From Sipunculus nudus (lineage: Eukaryota > Annelida > Sipuncula > Golfingiida > Sipunculidae): a DNA stretch of 64,000 bases. The stretch's first letter is position 1, and each line of letters starts with the position of its first letter. This document shows, one piece after another, positions 1 through 11,850 of the stretch. The notes below the pieces were generated by a model that worked only from the letters and a program-made list of their open reading frames with translations, was not told where the DNA came from and did not search any database. Location: contig CM049314.1 of the NCBI GenBank assembly GCA_026874595.1, positions 730,318-794,317 of the forward strand. The letters run 5' to 3'. The position numbers were made by a program, and so were the translations under genes.

Positions 1-850
1 CCGAAGAAATTATAAGCGACAAGACTCTAGGAAATATTCGGCATAAATACATCGTTCAAGATATTTATTAGGGGTTAAAAGGAACAGAGAGCAAAGAATA
101 TTCTTAAGAGTTCTATGCAAAAGCCGAGTAAAAAGCGTGTATTCTTTTTAAATAATTAAAATGCGCACGGAAGCCAATCTTTACAATAAAACCATACGCG
201 AAGGAGGCGGCCGGCCCCAAGAAATTATAAACGACAAGCTTCTAGGAAATATTCGGAATAAATACATCGTTCAAGATATTTATTCGGGGTTAAAAGAAAC
301 AGAGAGCAAAGAATATTCTTAAGAATTCTATAAAAAAGACAAGTACAAAGCATATATTCTTTTTAAATTATTAATAGGCGCACGGAAGACAGTCTTAACA
401 ATAAAACCATACCCGAAGCAGGCGGCCGGCCCGAAGAAATTATAAGCGACAAGCCTCTAGGAAATATTCGGCATAAATACATCGTTCAAGATATTTATTA
501 GGGGTTAAAAGGAACAGAGAGCAAAGAATATTCTTAAGAGTTCTATACAAAAGCCGAGTAAAAAGCGTGTATTCTTTTTAAATTATTAAAATGCACACGG
601 AAGCCAATCTTAACAATAAAACCATACGCGAAGGAGGCGGCCGGCCCGAAGAAATTATAAGCGACAAGCCTCTAGGAAATATTCGGCATATAAACATCTT
701 TCAAGATATTTATTCGAGGTTAAAAGAAACAGAGAGCAAAGAATATTCTTAAGAGTTCTGTATAAAAGCCGAGTACAAAGATTGTATTCCTTTTAAATTA
801 TTAAAAGTCGCACGGAAGCCAATCTTTACAATGAAACCATACCCCAAGTA

Positions 851-1070
851 GACATCTGATTATGATCAAGGAGGTTATGTTTCTCCTGTGTTGATGATCA
901 AGGAAATCATGTGTTCACCTGTATTTCGATAAAAGAGGTTAATGTGTCACTTGTGTTCATGATCAAGGAGTTTATGTTATCACCTTTATTTGTTTTCATC
1001 ACGGAGGGTTATGTTTTCACTTGTCTCTATAATTGATGAGATTATGTTTCTATTGTTTAATGCCCCAACC
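851..1070. repeat. Type-B block of ~33-bp subrepeats, copy 1
   Basis: This block replaces most of a 215-bp monomer. It holds about six diverged subrepeats of ~33 bp built on GATCAAGGAGGTTATGTTTT followed by C/T-rich sequence, and ends close to the next GGCCGGCC. Further copies lie at 1645-1862, 1895-2108, 3137-3268 (5' truncated) and 4432-4626. It is a second satellite component with its own internal period. Confidence 0.85.
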
Positions 1071-1644
1071 AGTCGGCCGGCCTGAAGAAATTATAAGCGA
1101 CAAGCCACAGGAAATATTCGGCATAAATACATCGTACAAGATATTTATTCGGGGTAAAAAGGAACAGACAGCGCACGGAAGCCAATCTTTACAATAAAAC
1201 AATACCCGAAGCAGTCGTCCGGCCCGAAGAAATTATAAGCGACAAGCCTCTAGGAAATATTCGGCATAAATACATCTTTAAAGATATTTATTCGGGGTTA
1301 AAAGAAACAGAGAGCAAAGAATATTCTTAAGAGTTCTATATAAAAGCCCAGTACAAAGCGTGTATTCTTTTTAAATTATTAAAAGGCGCACGGAAGCTAA
1401 TCTTTACAATAAAACCATACCCGAAGCAGGCGGCCGGCCCGAAGAAAATATAAGCGACAAGCTTCTAGGAAACATTTGGCATAAATACATCGTTCAAGAT
1501 ATTTATTCGGGGTTAAAAGGAACAGACAGCAAAAGAATATTCTTAACAGTTCTATATTAAAGCTGAGTAAAAAGCATGTATTCTTTTTATATTATTAAAA
1601 GGCGCACGGATGCCAATCTATACAATAAAACCATACGCCAAGCA

Positions 1645-1862
1645 GACATCTGATTATGATCAAGGAGGTTATGTTTTCTCATGTGTTGATGATCAAGGAA
1701 ATCATGTGTTCACCTGTATTTCGATAAAGGAGGTTAATGTTTCACTTATGTTCATGATCAAAGAGTTTATGGTTTTACTTTATTTGTTTTCATCACAGAG
1801 GGTTATGTTTTCACCTGTCTCAATAATAGATGAGATTATGTTTCCATTGTTTATTACCGGAA
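1645..1862. repeat. Type-B block, copy 2
   Basis: Same subrepeat architecture as the block at 851. It starts at GACATCTGATTATGATCAAG and ends just before a mutated GGCCGGC palindrome. Confidence 0.85.
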
Positions 1863-1894
1863 GCAGTCGGCCGGCATGAAGAAATTATAAGCGA

Positions 1895-2108
1895 GACATC
1901 TGATTATGATCAAGGAGGTTATGTTTTCTCCTGTGTTGATGATCAAGGAAATCATGTGTTCACCTGTATTTCGATAAAGGAGGTTAACGTTTCACTTGTG
2001 TTCATGATCAAATAGTTTATTTTTTCACCTTTATTTGTTTTCATCACAGAGGGTTATGTTTTCACCTGTCTCTATAATAGATGAGATTTTGTTTCCATTG
2101 TTTATTAC
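1895..2108. repeat. Type-B block, copy 3
   Basis: It begins only ~30 bp after copy 2, separated by a short stub of the 215-bp monomer (GGCCGGC plus GAAGAAATTATAAGCGA). The two type-B blocks are therefore almost directly adjacent. Confidence 0.85.
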
Positions 2109-2340
2109 CCCAAGCAGTCGGCCGGCACAAAGAAATTATAAGCGACAAGCCTCTAGGAAAAATTCGGCATAAATACATCTTTCAAACATTTATTCGGGGT
2201 TAAAAGAATCAGAAATTCAAAGAATATTCTTAAGAGATCTATATAAAATCCGAGTACAAAGTGTGTATTCTTTTTAAATTATTAAAAGCCCACGGAAGCT
2301 AATCTTTACAATAAAACCATACCCGAAGCAGTCGGCCGGC

Positions 2341-3136
2341 CCGAAGAAATTATAAGCGACAAGCGTCTAGGAAATATTCGGCATAAATACATCGTTCAAG
2401 ATATTTATTAGGGGTTAAAAGGAACAGAGAGCAAAGAATATTCTTAAGAGTTCTATGCAAAAGCCGAGTAAAAAGCGTGTATTCTTTTTAAATAATTAAA
2501 ATGCGTACGGAAGCCAATCTTTACAATAAAACCATACGCGAAGGAGGCGGCCGGCCCCAAGAAATTATAAACGACAAGCTTCTAGGAAATATTCGGAATA
2601 AATACATCGTTCAAGATATTTATTCGGGGTTAAAAGAAACAGAGAGCAAAGAATATTCTTAAGAATTCTATAAAAAAGACAAGTACAAAGCATATATTCT
2701 TTTTAAATTATTAATAGGCGCACGGAAGACAGTCTTAACAGTAAAACCATACCCGAAGCAGGCGGCCGGCCCGAAGAAATTATAAGCGACAAGCCTCTAG
2801 GAAATATTCGGCATAAATACATCGTTCAAGATATTTATTAGGGGTTAAAAGGAACAGAGAGCAAAGAATATTCTTAAGAGTTCTATACAAAAGCCGAGTA
2901 AAAAGCGTGTATTCTTTTTAAATTATTAAAATGCACACGGAAGCCAATCTTTACAATAAAACCATACGCGAAGGAGGCGGCCGGCCCGAAGAAATTATAA
3001 GGGACAAGCCTCTAGGAAATATTCGGCATATAAACATCTTTCAAGATATTTATTCGAGGTTAAAAGAAACAGAGAGCAAAGAATATTCTTAAGAGTTCTG
3101 TATAAAAGCCGAGTACAAAGATTGTATTCCTTTTAA
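2341..3136. repeat. Duplicate of 1-796 (2,340-bp offset)
   Basis: This stretch matches the first ~796 bases base for base apart from scattered substitutions. Shared private variants include TTCTATGCAAAAGCCGAG and AAATAATTAAAATGCG (111-172 and 2451-2512). The match ends abruptly at about 3136, where a type-B block begins. It is an internal segmental duplication or a higher-order repeat of the satellite. Confidence 0.88.
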
Positions 3137-3268
3137 AGGAGATTAACGTTTCACTTGTGTTCATGATCAAGGAGTTTATGTTTTCACCTTTATTTGTTTT
3201 CATCACGGAGGGTTATGTTTTCACCTGTCTCTATAATAGATGAGATTATGTTTCCATTGTTTATTACC
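3137..3268. repeat. Type-B block, copy 4, 5' truncated
   Basis: It starts mid-block at GGAGATTAACGTTTCAC, right where the 2,340-bp-offset duplication of the array start ends (about 3136). The truncation therefore coincides with a rearrangement breakpoint. Confidence 0.8.
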
Positions 3269-4431
3269 CCAAGCAGTCGGCCGGCCCAAAGAAATTATAA
3301 AAATTATTAAAAGGCACACGAAAGACATTCTTTACAATAAAACCATACGCGAAGGAGGCGGCCGGCCAGAAGAAATTATAAGCGACAAGCCTCTAGGAAA
3401 TATTCGGCATAAATACATCTTTCAAGATATTTATTCGGGGTTAAAAGAAACAGAGCAAAGAATATTCTTAAGATTTCTATATAAAAGCCCAGTACAAAGC
3501 GTGTATACTTTTTAAATTATTAAAAGGCGCACGGAAGCTAATCTTTACAATAAAACCATACCCCAAGCAGTCGGCCGGCCCGAAGAAATTACGTGCGACA
3601 AGCCTCTAGGAAATATTGGGCATAAATACATCGTTCAAGATATTTATTTGGGGTTAAAAGGAGCAGAGAGCAAAGAATATTCTTAAGAGTTCTATACAAA
3701 AGCCGAGTAAAAAGCGTGTATTCTTTTTAAATTATTAAAAGGCACACGAAAGCCATTCTTTACCATAAAACCATACGCGAAGGAGGCGGCCGGCCCGAAG
3801 AAATTATAAGCGACAAGCCTCTAGGAAATATTCGGCATAAATACATCTTTCAAGATATTTATTCGGGGTTAATAGAAACAGAGAGCAAAGAATATTCTTA
3901 AGATTTCTATATAAAAGCCCAGTACAAAGCATGTATACTTTTTAAATTATTAAAAGGCGCACGGAAGCTAATCTTTACAATAAAACCATACCCCAAGCAG
4001 TCGGCCGGCCCGAAGAAATTACGAGCGACAAGCCTCTAGGAAATATTCGGCATAAATACATCTTTCAAGATATTTATTCGGGGTTAAAAGGAATGGAGAG
4101 CAAAGAATATTCTTAAGATTTCTATATAAAAGCCCAGTACAAAGCGTGTATACTTTTTTTAAATTATTAAAAGGCGCACGGAAGCTAATCTTTACAATAA
4201 AACCATACCCCAAGCAGTCGGCCGGCCCGAAGAAATTACGAGCGACAAGCCTCTAGGAAATATTCGGCATAAATACATCGTACAAGATATTTATTCGGGG
4301 TTAAAAGGAACAGACAGCAAAGAACATTTTTAACAGTTCTATATAAATGCCGAGTACAAAGCGTGTATTCATTTTAAATTTTTAAAAGGCGCACGGGAGC
4401 CAATCTTTACAATAAAACCATACCACAAGTA

Positions 4432-4626
4432 GACATCTGATTATGATCAAGGAGGTTATATTTTCTCCTGTGTTGATGATCAAAGAAATCATGTGTTCAC
4501 CTGTATTTCGATAAAAGAGGTTAATGTTTCACTTGTGTTCATGATCAAGGAGTTTATGTTTTCACCTTTATTTGTTTTCATCACGGAGGGTTATGTTTGC
4601 ACCTGTCTCTATAATAGATGAGATTG
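4432..4626. repeat. Type-B block, copy 5, at the right edge of the satellite
   Basis: Last type-B block. The satellite stops inside it, at AGATGAGATT, and unrelated sequence follows. Confidence 0.85.
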
Positions 4627-5442
4627 TATATCTTTATAAAAGGACGTATTTTTCAGTTGAGTGTTCATGGGGCTCTTGAATTTGTAAAGACAAAGGATGC
4701 TGTGAGACAATGTCCGCCCTTGAAGTGAACCAACGTCTCATGTAGAAGGCCTTTCTGACCTTTGTTAATCCGAGAAGAAAGTATGGATATTTTTTTTTTA
4801 ATTTCAAAGACTGTACAGAGACCGCCGGCACCAAGAAATTAAAAGCGACATGCCTACAGAAAATGTTCGGCATTATATTTTCAACACAGACAGACAGATC
4901 AGGTGGTGTTCTTGTACGTTGACGTATGCACACACTATTTGTTTTCCACTTTTTTTTTTTTTTTTTTTTTTTTATATTGGAGGATGGGTGGGTGGTGGTA
5001 TTTTTGTGCTACCGTTGTATTATATGCCAGCACTCATGACATTTCAGATGGCGACAAATTCGTCCTAACCTTCTTGTTTGGTTAAGAGCCAAAGTGAAAT
5101 GCGGCAAGTGCCGGCATATGATACAATGGTAGCACATATAGTGACCCCATTTCATTTTGTAATACCAATAGCTCCCAGGGCAAGAAACTATTGAGCACCT
5201 GCCCATGTTAAAGCAATTTTGATCAGTGAAAGCTACAGATTCCGTTATATTAACAGAGGGCAACTACAAGCATGGTCCGTTGCCATGGGGACGTCCAATC
5301 ACTTTAGTCCAGAGATCAAGTGGCACGCTCGATGTCGCCATAGCAACGGCCCACGCGATAAAATGGCCCTGTGTATTTTCAAAATCTGTTCAAGTGTACA
5401 AACAGTATACAGGACCCTGATGTCAGTGGCGGCCGGTTCGTT
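4627..5442. other. Intergenic spacer with a satellite relic and poly-T tract
   Basis: No gene is recognised. A degenerate piece of the 215-bp satellite lies at about 4824-4880 (GCCGGCACCAAGAAATTAAA, then TTCGGCATTATAT). A run of about 24 T occupies 4950-4973, followed by a G/T-rich stretch (GGGTGGGTGGTGG). Short open frames occur on both strands but show no recognisable domain. Confidence 0.6.
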
Positions 5443-5740
5443 GTTATTATGAACAACCTGGTTATCATGAACAACCTGGTTATAATGTCCAGCCCAGTTA
5501 TAATGTCCAACCTGGTTATAATGTACAACCTCGTTATAATGAACAACCTGGTTACAATGTCAAAACTTTCTTTATAATAAACAACCTGGTTATAATGAAC
5601 AACCTCGTTAAAATGAAGAACCTAGTTATTATGTACAACCTGGTTATAATGTACAACCTGGTTAAAATGAACAACCTCGTTAAAATGAACAACGTGGTTA
5701 TAATGTACAACCTGGTTATAATGTCCAGCTCGGTTATAAA
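5443..5740 (+). repeat. 18-bp minisatellite
   Basis: About 16 copies of an 18-bp unit, consensus AACCTGGTTATAATGWMC, with substitutions at the GG (CTCGTT) and TATA (TAAAA) positions. Because 18 is a multiple of three, one frame stays open for the first seven or so copies and reads as a six-residue repeat (M-N-N-L-V-I-like). A T-rich substituted unit near 5563-5578 closes it. No promoter, splice site or homologous protein is evident, so I treat it as non-coding. Confidence 0.9.
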
Positions 5741-5880
5741 CTTTTCATGTTGTCCAATTACTTAATTTTCGGGTCATTCTTCTGCTTAGGTGGTTAAAAC
5801 ATATACCGCAAACAACAATTAAATTTTCTTTTTGGTTACTTTATATGAAACTCAAGTAGTGGAATTACAAACTGAGAAAT

Positions 5881-5931
5881 GCTTATTGTCCATGCCGCCA
5901 GGGGGCAACCTCGGCTGGATCAGCTCTATAC
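5881..5931. other. Short spacer with CTCF-like motif
   Basis: It holds CCGCCAGGGGGCAACCT at 5896-5912, a one-mismatch fit to the core of the CTCF consensus CCASYAGRKGGC. Nothing else is recognised. Confidence 0.3.
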
Positions 5932-6745
5932 ACTCATACAGGGCCTTCCCGGATCTACTTTGTGGCTCCTGCTTCAAAACTATGGGACACACACACTCCA
6001 TTCTGGTTTCAAACAGTCACTATTACATCAAATATATAGGAAAACAAGCCATTAGTCCCAGCCCAGCTCACAAACACAACAATTTTCATCCCCAAGATAC
6101 CTCTGAACTATACACTCATACAGGGCCTTCCTGGACCCCACACTTGTAAAATCCCTAACACAGCACCCTGCTCAGACATCCATTGTAACCAGGAGCCACA
6201 TACCAACTGGCATGAGAAGTCATTTCGACCAACTCCTATTGGTACACTGTGCTACAATACATTGACAAAAAATGCATTTGTTTTTTGGCTCCTGCTTTAA
6301 AATATTGGGACACACACACTCCATTCTGGTTTCAAACAGTCACTTTTACATCCAATATATAGGAAAACAAGCCATTAGGCCCAGCCCAGCTCACAAACAC
6401 AACAATTTTCATCCCGCCTCCCTGGACCCCATGCTTGTAAAATACCCAACAGATCACCCTGCTCAGATATTCATTGTAACCAGGAGTAACATACCAGCTG
6501 ACATGCAAAGCAATAGCGACCAACTCCTATTGGTATAGAACCCAGGCTGCATTGAAATTTGCAATTTTCCCTTTGCTACAACACATTGAGAAAAATGCAT
6601 CTGCTTGTTGGCTGCTGCTTCAAAACTATGGGACCCACACACTCCATTCTGGTCTCAAACAGTCACCTTTACAGCCAATATATAGGAAAACAAGCCATTT
6701 GGCCCAGCTCTAAAACACAAAAAAAATTATCCCCCAGAAACCTCT
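5932..6745. repeat. 323-bp tandem repeat, about 2.5 copies
   Basis: The landmark GCTTCAAAACTATGGGACAC recurs at 5971, 6294 (diverged) and 6617, exactly 323 bp apart each time. Each copy continues with CACACTCCATTCTGGT, AATATATAGGAAAACAAGCC and CATTGTAACCAGGAG segments. The copies have diverged and carry small indels. The open frames seen here are alternative readings of the repeat. Confidence 0.85.
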
Positions 6746-6870
6746 GAAAATGCCAGGCTGCGAGTCGTGTGAGGAATAGTTCCCGTAACTTCCGATAGGC
6801 GCCGGCACTGCGTAGAAACAACCCTGATGCAGCAATTCCTGTGTAGTTTATAAAAATGGCACCTGTGTGG
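6746..6870. other. Unrecognised spacer
   Basis: Roughly 125 bases between the 323-bp repeat and the degenerate array flank. Moderately GC-rich (TCCGATAGGCGCCGGCACTG). No feature recognised. Confidence 0.4.
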
Positions 6871-7367
6871 GGGTTAGGGTTACGGTACGTAACACAAGAC
6901 GTACGGATAAGACTTAAGCTTAAGTGTTAAATAACGACAAGACGTAAGGTTAACACTTAGGCTAACGTCTTCCCTTAACACGTAACACAAGACTTACGGA
7001 TAAAACGAGACGTAAGCCTTAAGTGTGTTAAGAAGCAGAGAGAGTTAACTTGAAAAATAAGAGGCACTGTGCGCTACCAGGTGGACAAATACCGCGTTCG
7101 GTGGGGGTTGGACACTGGTCATCAGAAATATCTTGAAAACTGTACGCAGAAACGGCACTTTTAAGGACATGAGCGCTAAAACCTCTTAAGGTTTAAGTCT
7201 TGACACAAGACGTAAGCCTAAGCGTTAAGTCGCAACAAGACGTAAGAGGCTAAAGTCTTGCGATAAGACCTAACACAAGACGTACGGATAAAACTTAAGC
7301 TTAAGTGTTAAATAACGACAAGACGTAAGGCTAACACTTAGGCTAACGTCTTCCGATAACACGTAAC
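6871..7367 (+). repeat. Degenerate CAAGACGTAAG-rich left flank of the 23-bp array
   Basis: It opens with GGGTTAGGGTTACGG, a weak telomere-like string. It then contains several diverged copies of a 30-60-bp motif set (ACACAAGACGTAMGG, CTTAAGTGTTAAATAACGAC), for example at 6896-6945 and 7270-7320. The 23-bp array begins directly after TAACACGTAAC. Related motifs lie to the right of the array in the opposite orientation. Confidence 0.65.
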
Positions 7368-9690
7368 ATGGTCAGTGACTCTAATGGCAAATGGTCAAGA
7401 AGTCTAATGGCTAAAGAGTCAGTGGATCTAATGGCGAATGACCGCTATGTCTTATGGCAAATGGCCAGGAAAACTAATGGCAAATGGTCACCATGTCTTA
7501 TGGCAAATGGACACTGGATCTATTGGCGAAATGCCGCTATGTCTAATGGCAAATGGTCAGTGACTCTAATAGCAAATGGTCAAGAAGTCTAATGGCAAAT
7601 GGTCAGTGGATCTAATGGCGAATGGCTGCTATGTCTTATGGCAAATGGTCAGATAATCTAATGGCAAATGGTCAGTGACTCTAATGGCAAATGGTCAGTG
7701 ACTCTAATAGCAAATGATCAAGAAGTCTAATGGCAAATGGTCAGTGGATCTAATGGCGAATGGCTGCTATGTCTAATGGCAAATGGTCAGATAATCTAAT
7801 GGCAAATTGTCAGTGACTCTAATAGCAAATGGTCAAGAAGTCTAATGGCAAATGGTCAGTGACTCTAATGGCAAATGGTCAAGAAGTCTAATGGCAAATG
7901 GTCAGTGGATCTAATGGCGAATGGCTGATATGTCTAATGGCAAACGGTCAGATAATCTAATGGCAAATGGTCAGTTACTCTAATGGCAAATGGTCAAGAA
8001 GTCTAATGGCAAATGGTCAGCGACTCTAATCGCAAATGGGCTGTAAATCTAATAGCAAATGATCACCATATCTAATGGCAAATGGGCGCTATGTCTTATG
8101 GCAAATGGGCAATAAATCTAATGGCAAATGATAACCATATATAATGGCAAATGGTCAGTGGATCTTATGGCAAATAGTCAGAAAATCTAATCGCAAATAG
8201 GCACGAAGTTTAATGGCAAACGGTCAGTGGATCTAATGGCGAATGGCCGCTATGTCTTATGGCAAATGGTCAGAGAATCTAATGGCAAATGGTCAGTGAC
8301 TCTAATGGCAAAGGGTCAAGAAGTCTAATGGCAAATGGTCAGTGACTCTAATGCAAATTGTCAAGAAGACTAATGGGAAATGGTCAGTGGATCTTATAGC
8401 GAATGGCCGCTATGTCTAATGGCAAATGGCAAGTAAAACTAATGGCAAATGGTCAATGACTCTAATGGCAAATGGTCAAGAAGTCTAATGGCAAATGGTC
8501 AGTGGATCTAATGGCGAATGACCGCTATGTCTTATGGCAAATGGCAAGTAAAACTAATGGCAAATGGTCAATGACTCTAATGTCAAATGGTCAAGAAGTC
8601 TAATGGCAAATAGCCAGTAAAACTAATGGCAAATGGTCACCATGTCTAATGGCAAATGGACACTGAATCTTATGGCGAAATGCCTCTATGTATAATGGCA
8701 AATGGTCAGTGACTCTAATGGCAAATGGTCAAAAAGTCTGATGGCTAATGGTCAGTGGATCTAATGGCGAATGGCCGCTTTGTCTTATGGCAAATGGCCA
8801 GTAAAACTAATGGCAAATGGTCACCATGTCTAATGGCAAATAGACACTGGATCTAATGGCGAAATGCCGCTATGTCTAATCACGAATGGTCAGTGACTCT
8901 AATAGCAAATGGTCAAGAAGTCTAATGGCAAATGGTCAGTGGATCTAATGGCAAATGGTCAGTGGATCTAATGGCGAATGGCTGCTATGTCTAATGGCAA
9001 ATGGTCAGATAATCTAATGGCAAATGGTCAGTGACTCTAATGGCAAATGGTCAGTGACTCTAATGGCAAATGGTCAAGAAGTCTAATGGCAGATGGTCAG
9101 TGGATCTAATGGCGAATGGCTGCTTTGTCTAATGGCAAATGGCTAGATAACCTAATGGCAAATTGTCAGTGACTCTAATGGCAATTGGTCAAGAAGTCTA
9201 ATGGCGAATGGTCAGTGACTCTAATGGCAAATGGTCAGATAATCTAATGGCAAATGGTCAGTGACTCTAATGGCAAATGGTCAAGAAGTCTAATGGCAAA
9301 TGGTCAGCGACTCTAATCGCAAATGGGCAGTAAATCTAATGGCAAATGATCCCCATATCTAATGGCGAATGGCCGCTATTCTTATGACAAATGGTCAGTG
9401 GATCTAATGGCAAATGGTCAGAGAATCTAATCGCAAATAGGCACGAAGTCTAATGGCAAACGGTCAGTGGATCTAATGGCGAATGGCCGCTATGTCTTAT
9501 GGCAAATGGTCAGAGAATCTAATGGGAAATGGTCAGTGACTCTAATGGGAAATGGTCAAGAAGTCTAATGGCAAATGGTCAGTGACTCTAATGGAAATGG
9601 TCATGAAGACTAATGGGAAATGGTCAGTGGATCTTATAGCGAATGGCCGCTATGTCTTTTGGCTAATGGCAAGTAAAACTAATGGCAAAT

Positions 9691-11850
9691 GGTCAATGAC
9701 ACTAATGGCAAATGGTCAAGAAGTCTAATGGCAAATGGTCAGTGGTTCTAATGGCGAATGACCGCTATGTCTTATGGCAAATGGCAAGTAAAACTAATGG
9801 CAAATGGTCAATGACTCTAATGGCAAATGGTCACCATGTCTAATGGCAAATAGCCAGTAAAACTAATGGCAAATGGTCACCATGTCTAATGGCAAATGGA
9901 CACTGGATCTAATGGCGAAATGCCGCTATGTCTAATCACAAATGGTCAGTGACTCTAATAGCAAATGGTCAAATAGTCTAATGGCAAATGGTCAGTGGAT
10001 CTAATGGCAAATGGTCAGTGGATCTAATGGCGAATGGCTGCAATGTCTAATGGCAAATGGTCAGATAATCTAATGGCAAATGGTCAGTGGCTCTAATGGC
10101 AAATGGTCAGTGACTCTAATAGCAAATGGTCAAGAAGTCTAATGGCAAATGGTCAGATAATCTAATGGCAAATGGTTAGATAATATAATGGCAAATTGTC
10201 AGTGACTCTAATGGCAATTGGTCAAGAAGTCTAATGGGAAACGGTCAGTGGATCTAATGGCGAATGGCCGCTATGTATTATGGCAAATGGTCTGAGAATC
10301 TAATGGCAAATGGTCAGTGACTCTAATGGCAAATGGTCAAGAAGTCTAATGGCAAATGGTCAGTGACTCTAATGTAAATGGTCAAGTGGACTAATGGGAA
10401 ATGGTCAGTGGATCTTATGGCGAATGGCCGCTATGTCTTATGGCAAATGGCAAGTAAAACTAATGGCAAATCATCAATTACTCTAATGCCAAATGGTCAA
10501 GAAGTCTAATGGCAAATGGTCAGTGGATCCAATGGCGAATGGCCGCTATGACTTATGGCAAATGGCCAATAAAACTAATGGGAAATGGTCACCATGTCTA
10601 ATGACAAATGGACACTGAATGTAATGACGAAATGCCGCTATGTCTAATTGCAAATGGTCAGTGACTCTAATGCCAATGGTCAATAAGTCTAATGGCAAAT
10701 GGTCAGTGGTTCTAATGGCGAATGACCGCTATGTCTTATGGCAAATGGCAAGTAAAACTAATGGCAAATGGTCAATGACTCTAATGGCAAATGGTCACCA
10801 TGTCTAATGGCAAATAGCCAGTAAAACTAATGGCAAATGGTCAATGACACTAATGGCAAATGGTCAAGAAGTCTAATGGCAAATGGTCAGTGGTTCTAAT
10901 GGCGAATGACCGCTATGTCTTATGGCAAATGGCAAGTAAAACTAATGGCAAATGGTCAATGACTCTAATGGCAAATGGTCACCATGTCTAATGGCAAATA
11001 GCCAGTAAAACTAATGGCAAATGGTCACCATGTCTAATGGCAAATGGACACTGGATCTAATGACGAAATGCCGCTATGTCTAATCACAAATGGTCAGTGA
11101 CTCTAATAGCAAATGGTCAAATAGTCTAATGGCAAATGGTCAGTGGATCTAATGGCAAATGGTCAGTGGATCTAATGGCGAATGGCTGCAATGTCTAATG
11201 GCAAATGGTCAGATAATCTAATGGCAAATGGTCAGTGGCTCTAATGGCAAATGGTCAGTGACTCTAATAGCAAATGGTCAAGAAGTCTAATGGCAAATGG
11301 TCAGATAATCTAATGGCAAATGGTTAGATAATATAATGGCAAATTGTCAGTGACTCTAATGGCAATTGGTCAAGAAGTCTAATGGGAAACGGTCAGTGGA
11401 TCTAATGGCGAATGGCCGCTATGTATTATGGCAAATGGTCAGAGAATCTAATGGCAAATGGTCAGTGACTCTAATGGCAAATGGTCAAGAAGTCTAATGG
11501 CAAATGGTCAGTGACTCTAATGTAAATGGTCAAGTGGACTAATGGGAAATGGTCAGTGGATCTTATGGCGAATGGCCGCTATGTCTTATGGCAAATGGCA
11601 AGTAAAACTAATGGCAAATCATCAATTACTCTAATGCCAAATGGTCAAGAAGTCTAATGGCAAATGGTCAGTGGATCCAATGGCGAATGGCCGCTATGAC
11701 TTATGGCAAATGGCCAATAAAACTAATGGGAAATGGTCACCATGTCTAATGACAAATGGACACTGAATGTAATGACGAAATGCCGCTATGTCTAATTGCA
11801 AATGGTCAGTGACTCTAATGCCAATGGTCAATAAGTCTAATGGCAGATGG
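9691..11850 (+). repeat. Tandem 1,148-bp block duplication inside the 23-bp array
   Basis: Private variants recur 1,148 bp apart: GGTCAATGACACTAATGGC at 9691 and 10839, and GTCAAGTGGACTAATGGG at 10381 and 11529. The offset is 50 units less 2 bp, so the block contains small indels that both copies inherited. Confidence 0.8.

Larger units (their letters stand above)
1..4626. repeat. Satellite array of ~215-bp monomers carrying GGCCGGCC
   Basis: Tandem satellite, AT-rich except for one GC-rich palindrome per monomer. GGCCGGCC starts near 209, 424 and 639 (spacing exactly 215 bp) and recurs, sometimes mutated, near 1075, 1433, 1870, 2335, 2549, 2764, 2979, 3360, 3575, 3789, 4003 and 4219. Each monomer reads from the palindrome through GAAGAAATTATAAGCGACAA, an ATTCGGCATAAATACATC segment, a TTCTTTTTAAATTATTAAAA segment and a CAATCTTTACAATAAAACC segment. 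Copies differ by a few per cent and some are shortened (one near 3280 is only ~80 bp long). Short open frames inside it are chance products of the repeat. The array runs off the left edge of the window, so its full size is unknown. I do not recognise it as a named satellite. Confidence 0.93.

Noticed and set aside
4634-5452. Cluster of overlapping short open frames around the poly-T tract
   Set aside because: Mutually overlapping on both strands, with low-complexity Phe runs and no conserved motif.
6871-6890. True telomeric array at the left flank
   Set aside because: Only one exact TTAGGG with a degenerate neighbour; too weak alone, so used only as support for the inverted-flank observation.
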